A DNA stretch of 64,000 bases from contig NZ_JARXVH010000013.1 in the NCBI RefSeq assembly GCF_029892565.1, forward strand, positions 237,949-301,948. The letters are read 5' to 3'. This document shows positions 59,101-64,000 of this stretch, piece after piece. Each line of letters opens with the position of its first letter. The stretch's first letter is position 1. This stretch comes from Streptomyces pseudovenezuelae (GTDB lineage Bacteria > Actinomycetota > Actinomycetes > Streptomycetales > Streptomycetaceae). The notes below the pieces were generated by a model. It did not search any database, was not told where the DNA came from, and worked only from the letters and a program-made list of their open reading frames with translations. Position numbers and translations under genes: made by a program.

Positions 59101-59411
59101 CCCGCCGCCCTCGGCCCACAGGCGCCTGACCCCGCTCTCGTAGGCACCGGCCACCCGCCGCGTGCCACCCAGCGCTCGTCTCCTCGCGCCCCTCGTTTCG
59201 CGCCTTCGTCGCTTCCTCCCCTCTCCTTCTGCTTCCCGGCTCTCCCCCGCGATCCGCCGACGCCTCATGTCCCGAGCGCGGCATGCCCAGATGTGCACCG
59301 AAGCCGCACCGGCATGTCCGTCCCGGCCTGAGCGTCGTCGGCTCCCGGGCGTGCCGCCCTCGCTCCCTTTCCGCTGCCCCTGCACGGTCCGGAGCCCTCG
59401 AAGAAAGAAAA
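59101..59411 (+). promoter_or_regulatory. Long C/T-rich untranslated leader of the ABC operon
   Basis: About 310 nt without a gene separate the leader peptide from the binding-protein gene. It includes a C/T-rich, G-poor stretch around 59170-59250, the composition expected of a Rho-utilisation site. With the Cys-codon leader peptide this suggests Rho-dependent control: leader translation stalls when cysteine is scarce, exposing or masking the rut region. The direction of the effect cannot be deduced here. Confidence 0.45.
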
Positions 59412-60974
59412 ATGATGTCCGGACGACTCACGCCCCGCAGCGACCGGGCGGCCTTCCGCCCCGGCCGGCTGCGCGCCGCCGCCCTGGGGACCGCCCTCGT
59501 CACCGTGCTCGTCCCCGCGCTCAGCGCCTGCGGCGGCGATGCCTCGTCAGCCAGTGGCAGCGCCACGCTGAAGTGGACCTCCTCCTACTTCCCCACCCAC
59601 TGGGACCCGGTGGTCAGCGGCAGCGGCGCCCAGTTCCGCGAACTCTCCCTGGTCTACGCCTCGTTGACCCGCACCGACGCGACCGGCAAGGCTGTGCCCG
59701 ACCTGGCCAAAAGCTGGGAGTACAACGCCAAGGGCGACCAGATCACGTTCCACCTGCGGCCGAACCTGAAGTTCAGCGACGGTGAGCCGGTCGACGCGGC
59801 AGCGGTGAAGGCCGCCATCGAACGGGCCCAGAAGCAGAAGAACTCGGCGCTCTTCGGCGACCTCACCTCGATCAAGTCGGTGGACGCCAACGGGCTGGAC
59901 GCGGTGCTCCACCTCAGCCAGGTCGATTACCAGATCCCCCAGCTGCTCGGTGAGCGCGTGCTGCAGATCGCCAGCCCCAAGGCGGCCAAGTCCCCCGCCA
60001 AGCTGGACCAGAGCCCCGTCGGCGCGGGCCCGTTCACCGTCACCCAGCTCGTCCCGGGCACCAAGGTCCTCCTGAAGAAGAACCCGGACTACTGGGACGC
60101 CAAGGACATCCACATCGACAACGTCGAGCTGACCTCGGCCCCCGACGCCTCAACGGTCGTCTCCGGCCTCCAGACCGGCGTCTACAACTTCGCCGACATC
60201 GAGCCCAGTCAGGCCGAAGCCGCCAAGAAGGCCGGCCTCGACGTCTTCGTCCAGCCCGGCTTCAACGCCAACAACATCAGCCTCAACGTCAACAAGGCGC
60301 CGTTCGACAACGCCAAGGTCGTCGACGCGGTCCGCTACGCGATCAACCGCCAGGAGTTCGTCGACAAACTCACCTTCGGCTACGGCTCGGCGACCAACCA
60401 GCCGTTCCCCAAGGGCTATGTCGCCTACGACCCGCAGTCCGCGAACGACTACGCCTACGACCCGGCGAAGTCGAAGCAGCTGCTCTCCGAAGCCGGTTAC
60501 AAGGCGGGCCAGATCAAGCTCAACCTCGTCATCCCGGCCGAGGATCCCCAAGCGGAGATCGTCCAGGCACAGTTGGCGAAGGTCGGCATCACGGTCGGCA
60601 TCAAGGTCGACAAGAACTGGGCCACCCCGTTCTTCGCCAAGGACCTGACGCTCTCGATCTACGGGACGACAGGGCGTGACTCCGCCGCACAGACCCTCAC
60701 CGCGCACTTCGGCCCGAACGGCCCGCTCAACCTCAGCTCGCCGTACGAGCCGTCCGGCTTCGAGGCGGCCATCGCCAAGGTCCGCCAGACCCCGCTGGAC
60801 TCGCCCGACTACGCGAAGGTCCTCCAGGCGGCGACCCGGGCCGGCCTGCAGAGCAAGGCACTGGTCTTCACGTACTCGTCGCCCAACCTCATCGCCAAGA
60901 GCAAGTCCATCTCCGCCCTGCCCAAGAACCCGGCCCACATCGACTGGACCGGCGTGACCATCGGCGCCAACTGA
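59412..60974 (+). CDS. Substrate-binding lipoprotein of a peptide/opine-type (Dpp-like) ABC transporter
   Basis: 520 residues. Lipobox LSAC with Cys40 at the end of an Ala-rich signal. The extracellular domain has the family-5 solute-binding pattern (VPDLAKSWEYNAKGDQITFH, LRPNLKFSDGEPVDAAAVKA, GAGPFTVTQLVPGTKVLLKK). The binder of a transporter for peptides, nickel or other substrates. In this context it may carry a sulfur-containing compound such as glutathione or a cysteine-peptide, which is an inference from the leader peptide. The translation start region is A-rich (GAAGAAAGAAAA), with a second ATG 3 nt later. Confidence 0.87.
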   Translation: MMSGRLTPRSDRAAFRPGRLRAAALGTALVTVLVPALSACGGDASSASGSATLKWTSSYFPTHWDPVVSGSGAQFRELSLVYASLTRTDATGKAVPDLAKSWEYNAKGDQITFHLRPNLKFSDGEPVDAAAVKAAIERAQKQKNSALFGDLTSIKSVDANGLDAVLHLSQVDYQIPQLLGERVLQIASPKAAKSPAKLDQSPVGAGPFTVTQLVPGTKVLLKKNPDYWDAKDIHIDNVELTSAPDASTVVSGLQTGVYNFADIEPSQAEAAKKAGLDVFVQPGFNANNISLNVNKAPFDNAKVVDAVRYAINRQEFVDKLTFGYGSATNQPFPKGYVAYDPQSANDYAYDPAKSKQLLSEAGYKAGQIKLNLVIPAEDPQAEIVQAQLAKVGITVGIKVDKNWATPFFAKDLTLSIYGTTGRDSAAQTLTAHFGPNGPLNLSSPYEPSGFEAAIAKVRQTPLDSPDYAKVLQAATRAGLQSKALVFTYSSPNLIAKSKSISALPKNPAHIDWTGVTIGAN

Positions 60975-61019
60975 CACCCCGTCACATCCCGGACAGCCAC
61001 TACAGAGAGGGGGCAAGCC

Positions 61020-62051
61020 ATGACGACGACGGAGGCACCGGCCACACCAACCGACGTGCGTCACCCGGCCGCCACGACCAGGACGCGGCGCACGCTGGGC
61101 CGTGTCCTGGTCACCCTCGCCCGGTCGATCGCGATCTTCGTGCCCGTGTTCCTGGTCGCGACGTTCGTGACGTTCGCGCTGCGGTCACTGAGCGGGCTCA
61201 GCCCGGCGCGGATCCAGCTGGGCGAGGAAGCAACTCCCGAGGCGGTAGCCAGAGTTGAGGCCCAGTGGGGGCTCAACCGGCCCTTCCTGGTCCAGTACGT
61301 GGACTGGTTGGGCGGCGTCCTGCACGGGCAGCTCGGCACCAGTTGGACCAACGGCGCCGACATCTCCACCCTGATCGGCCTCGGCCTGGGCGTGAGCCTG
61401 TCGGTGGCGACCTTCGCGCTGATCATCGGCGTCGTCGCGGGCTTCGCCCTCGGCACGATCGCGGCACTGCGCCGCACCACCTGGGTCGACCGCGCGATCA
61501 CGGGCTTCGTCACGGTGATCTCGGTGATGCCGGCCTTCGTCGTCGGCATCGTCCTGGTCGCGGTGTTCGCGGTGGGACGGCATGTGTTCCCGTCCGCCGG
61601 ATACATCCCGGCGGCGCAGGGGTTCGGTCCCTGGCTCGCCCATATCACCCTGCCCGCCGTCGCGTTGAGCTTCGACGTCGTCGCCGATGTCGCCCGCCAA
61701 CTGCGCACCAGCCTCATCGCGGCCTACCGCGAGAACTACGTGACAGGCGCGGTGGTACGAGGGCTCAGTCCACGCCGGATCTTCTTCGGCCATGTGCTGC
61801 GCAACGGCCTCGGCCCCGCGCTCGCCACGCTCGGCCTGAAGTTCCCCACACTGGTCGGCGCCTCCGTCGTCACGGAGTGGATCTTCGGCCTCCAGGGCTT
61901 CGGCCGCTTCGCCAACGACTCCGCCCAGGCCGGTGACGTACCCGCCGTACAGGGCGTGCTCGTGGTGTCGATCGTCCTGGTCGTCGCCTTCAACCTGATC
62001 GTCAACCTGGTGCTGGCGCGTGTGACGCCGGCGTCCCAGCGGGGGGTGTGA
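61020..62051 (+). CDS. Dpp-type ABC permease (DppB-like)
   Basis: 343 residues with about six membrane segments. Signature: GLNRPFLVQYVDWLGGVLHG (the family's conserved entry segment), VVADVARQLRTSLIAAYREN, YVTGAVVRGLSPRRIFFGHV and GASVVTEWIFGLQGFGR. An AGAGAGGGGG stretch lies before the ATG. Pairs with the next gene. Confidence 0.9.
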   Translation: MTTTEAPATPTDVRHPAATTRTRRTLGRVLVTLARSIAIFVPVFLVATFVTFALRSLSGLSPARIQLGEEATPEAVARVEAQWGLNRPFLVQYVDWLGGVLHGQLGTSWTNGADISTLIGLGLGVSLSVATFALIIGVVAGFALGTIAALRRTTWVDRAITGFVTVISVMPAFVVGIVLVAVFAVGRHVFPSAGYIPAAQGFGPWLAHITLPAVALSFDVVADVARQLRTSLIAAYRENYVTGAVVRGLSPRRIFFGHVLRNGLGPALATLGLKFPTLVGASVVTEWIFGLQGFGRFANDSAQAGDVPAVQGVLVVSIVLVVAFNLIVNLVLARVTPASQRGV

Positions 62052-62959
62052 CCATGGTGCGCCGCGTGCTCTCCCTGACGTCCGGCCGGATCGCGCTGGT
62101 GATCCTGACCGTGATCGCCCTGCTCGCCGTCCTCGGCCCGTTCATCGCGCCCCACAACCCTCTGGCCACCAGCTCCGACACGCTCGCCGACTCCTCGGGC
62201 GCCCACTGGCTGGGCACGGACTACCTCGGCCGCGATGTGCTGAGCCGACTGCTCGACGGCTCCCGGGTCAGCGTGCTCGGCTCGCTCGAAGTCGCCCTCA
62301 CGGCGCTGGGCGTCGGGGCGATCCCCGGGATCCTGTCGGTCTACTTCGGGCGGGTCTTCGAGTGGATCACCCTCCGGCTGACCGACACACTGGTCGCCCT
62401 GCCCTTCCTGCTGTTCGCCGTCGCCGTGGTCGCACTGCTGGGCAACGGCATCACCCAGGCGATGCTGGTCACCGGGGTGCTGGTGTCGCCGCTGTTCTAC
62501 CGGGTGGCCCGCGCCGCCACGCTGGCCGTGGCCCGCTCGCCGTACGTGGAGGCGGCGCTCATCTCCGGTGCGTCCATCGGCTGGGTCGTGCGCCGGCACG
62601 TCTGGGTCAAGGTGCTGCCGCCGATCGCGGTCGCGCTCGCCCAGACCATCGGCGTCGGCTTCGTCATCGTCTCGACGCTGACGTTCCTGGGTATCGGCGT
62701 CCAGCCGCCCGCGCCGACCTGGGGCGGGCTGCTCGCCTCCGACCTCGGCTATCTGACCCAGCAGCCGTGGGCGCCACTCGTCCCCGCCCTGCTGATCATG
62801 GTCACCGTCTGGGCCTGCAACCTCCTCGCCGACGCGATCCGCGACGTCTCAGGCGAGGCGGGCCGCGCCCTGGTCAACAACCGCAAGGCACGCGCCAATC
62901 GCCTCGCCGGGACCGACTCCGACGCCGACCTCGCTCACGTTCACGCCGGAGGTGCGTGA
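62048..62959 (+). CDS. Dpp-type ABC permease (DppC-like)
   Basis: 303 residues from a GTG overlapping the previous stop (an in-frame ATG at 62054 is an alternative). APHNPLATSSDTLADSSGAH WLG-type region near the N-terminus, then LGTDYLGRDVLSRLLDGSRV (the DppC DxxGRD motif) and FLGIGVQPPAPTWGGLLASD. Completes the permease pair. Confidence 0.9.
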   Translation: MTMVRRVLSLTSGRIALVILTVIALLAVLGPFIAPHNPLATSSDTLADSSGAHWLGTDYLGRDVLSRLLDGSRVSVLGSLEVALTALGVGAIPGILSVYFGRVFEWITLRLTDTLVALPFLLFAVAVVALLGNGITQAMLVTGVLVSPLFYRVARAATLAVARSPYVEAALISGASIGWVVRRHVWVKVLPPIAVALAQTIGVGFVIVSTLTFLGIGVQPPAPTWGGLLASDLGYLTQQPWAPLVPALLIMVTVWACNLLADAIRDVSGEAGRALVNNRKARANRLAGTDSDADLAHVHAGGA

Positions 62960-63912
62960 TGGCAACTCTCTCCGAGAAGGTCCTCACCGAAGCTGAGCAG
63001 GACAGTAGTTCTGTAGTCGAGGAGCCCAACACCAGCACCGGCACCGGCCCGACCGAGCCCGTCCGTCAAGCCTCCCCCTCGACGCCCGTCCTGTCCGTAC
63101 GCGACGTGCGCATCAGCGACCAGGCCGCCGGCGACGAGATCGTGCACGGTGTCAGCTTCACGCTCACGCCGGGCAGGGCCGTCGGCATCGTCGGCGAGTC
63201 CGGCAGCGGCAAGACCCTCACCTGCCGGGCCACGCTGGGCATCCTGCCCGCCCACTTCGAGGTCACCGCCGGCTCGATCGAGATCGACGGCCAGGACATC
63301 TCCGGCTTCTCGTCGGCGCAGTGGACGGCCCTGCGGGGCGCCACGATCAGCGCGGTCTTCCAGGACCCGGCGTCCTATCTCAACCCCTCGATCCGCGTCG
63401 GCGCACAGATCGCCGAGGTACTCCGCGTCAAGAAGGGACTCAAGCGGCGCGAGGCCCGCGAAGAGGCGATCGACCTGCTGCGCGCGGTGCACCTGCGGGA
63501 CCCGGAACTGGTCTACAGCCAGTACACCTACGAACTCTCCGGCGGCATGCTCCAACGCGTCCTCATCGCCGCGGCGATCGCCGCCGACCCCCGCATCCTC
63601 ATCGCCGACGAGGCCACGACCGCGCTCGACGTCACCGTCCAGGCCGAGATCCTCGACCTGCTGGCCGACCTGCGCGAACGGACCGGGCTGGCCCTCGTCC
63701 TGGTCTCCCACGACCTGGCCGTCGTCGCGCAGCTCTGCGACGAGGTGCTCGTCATGCGGCAGGGCGAGGTGGTCGAACAGGGGCCGACGCACGAGGTGTT
63801 GCACAAGCCCCGGCACGAATACACCCGGCTGCTGATCGCCGAGCACGAGCAGTACGGCTTGGACAAGTTCCTCGCCGCCGAGACCGCAGACGCCGTGGAA
63901 GAGGACGCGTGA
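62959..63912 (+). CDS. Dpp-type ABC ATPase (DppD-like)
   Basis: 317 residues, ATG sharing one base with the previous stop (TGATG). Walker A GESGSGKT (residues 79-86), Q-loop FQDPASYLNPS, signature LSGGMLQRVLIAAAIAADPR, Walker B ILIADEATTALD, switch His in VLVSHDLAVV. An unusual Ser/Thr/Glu-rich N-terminal extension (~45 residues) precedes the ABC fold. Its C-terminus ends ADAVEEDA. A second ATPase (DppF-like) normally follows. Confidence 0.92.
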   Translation: MATLSEKVLTEAEQDSSSVVEEPNTSTGTGPTEPVRQASPSTPVLSVRDVRISDQAAGDEIVHGVSFTLTPGRAVGIVGESGSGKTLTCRATLGILPAHFEVTAGSIEIDGQDISGFSSAQWTALRGATISAVFQDPASYLNPSIRVGAQIAEVLRVKKGLKRREAREEAIDLLRAVHLRDPELVYSQYTYELSGGMLQRVLIAAAIAADPRILIADEATTALDVTVQAEILDLLADLRERTGLALVLVSHDLAVVAQLCDEVLVMRQGEVVEQGPTHEVLHKPRHEYTRLLIAEHEQYGLDKFLAAETADAVEEDA

Positions 63913-63925
63913 GTTTCCTGAGTCA
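63909..63925 (+). pseudogene. Start of the interrupted DppF-like second ATPase gene
   Basis: A GTG overlaps the DppD-like stop (GTGA). Reading on gives V-S-F-L-S and then sequence that does not look like an ATPase. Dpp operons usually have a second ATPase here starting M-S-x-L. The frame appears to be broken at about codon five by an inserted element. Confidence 0.45.
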
Positions 63926-63929
63926 ACCT

Positions 63930-64000
63930 CTATGCCGCCAAGGGCTCTTCAGCGGCTGTGCTGACCTTGTTGTTGGCTTGGTGGATGGAGGGGTCGTAGC
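63930..64000 (-). mobile_element. Edge of a probable insertion sequence (transposase C-terminus)
   Basis: The minus strand encodes, at the window edge, YDPSIHQANNKVSTAAEEPL then AA and a TAG stop (63930-63932). It has the look of a transposase C-terminal tail and composition less GC-rich than the host genes. The candidate right end of the element would lie at about 63921-63930. Only the last 22 residues are visible, so the IS family cannot be named. Confidence 0.4.

Noticed and set aside
1..64000. CRISPR arrays, tRNA or rRNA genes, long tandem repeats
   Set aside because: None was found by reading; the only repeats seen were short operator-like elements and inverted repeats.

Overview
The window is a stretch of chromosome from a high-GC actinomycete, almost certainly Streptomyces. 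Base composition is very GC-rich with strong third-position GC. GTG and occasional TTG starts are used, genes are often stacked with 1-4 nt stop/start overlaps, and several families are typical of the genus: the DUF5682/VWA/SWIM module, the Doc-like toxin with a degenerate Fic motif, GH64 and GH110 enzymes, the LPFR mini-protein and the Cys-rich leader peptide. No rRNA, tRNA, CRISPR array or complete prophage was seen. Both edges cut genes: a DUF5682-VWA protein on the left and what looks like an insertion sequence on the right.

Left third (1-26 kb). A MoxR-type accessory pair (DUF5682-VWA fusion plus SWIM zinc-finger protein) is followed by a small toxin-antitoxin pair. Next comes a leftward four-gene operon (NmrA-like oxidoreductase, alpha/beta hydrolase, NTF2-like protein, membrane protein) facing a TetR gene across two identical palindromic operators. 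A Kup potassium transporter follows, then a rifamycin phosphotransferase gene preceded by an exact 19-nt match to the rifamycin-associated element as I remember it. About 1.7 kb of decayed gene fragments follows (SDR, thiamine-diphosphate enzyme, NADH-dehydrogenase-like piece). Stress and housekeeping genes come next (Rho-N-like protein, DJ-1/PfpI, VOC protein, MsrA, EamA-like transporter). A secreted two-CBM32 beta-helix protein faces a Tat-exported GH64 beta-1,3-glucanase that has a LacI-type palindrome upstream.

Middle (26-38 kb). A tightly packed rightward cluster of about twelve genes appears to build and handle a polyprenyl-linked glycan. It holds two paralogous GT2 enzymes, a flippase-like UPF0104 protein, a class III aminotransferase, an NAD-dependent epimerase, a UbiA-type polyprenyl-phosphate glycosyl donor synthase, two membrane-anchored EEP-fold hydrolases flanking a GT4, and an aldo/keto reductase. 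I do not recognise this assembly as a described pathway. It is my best candidate for an undescribed system.

Right (38-64 kb). A carbohydrate-use region holds a secreted (alpha/alpha)6-like hydrolase, a LacI regulator and a GH110-type alpha-1,3-galactosidase. A six-gene operon follows with a ribose/rhamnose-type ABC importer, an enolase-superfamily dehydratase and a RhaM-like mutarotase, with two copies of one operator-like motif in its promoter. An FCD-GntR regulator with a peptidase S51 gene, a group of unknown membrane proteins, and a LysR/SDR divergent pair come next. The last part looks sulfur-linked: a cupin gene divergent from an Rrf2 regulator and DsbA-like protein, then a Cys-rich leader peptide, a C/T-rich untranslated leader and a Dpp-type ABC transporter. 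The second ATPase gene of that transporter appears to be interrupted at its fifth or sixth codon by an insertion sequence at the window edge.
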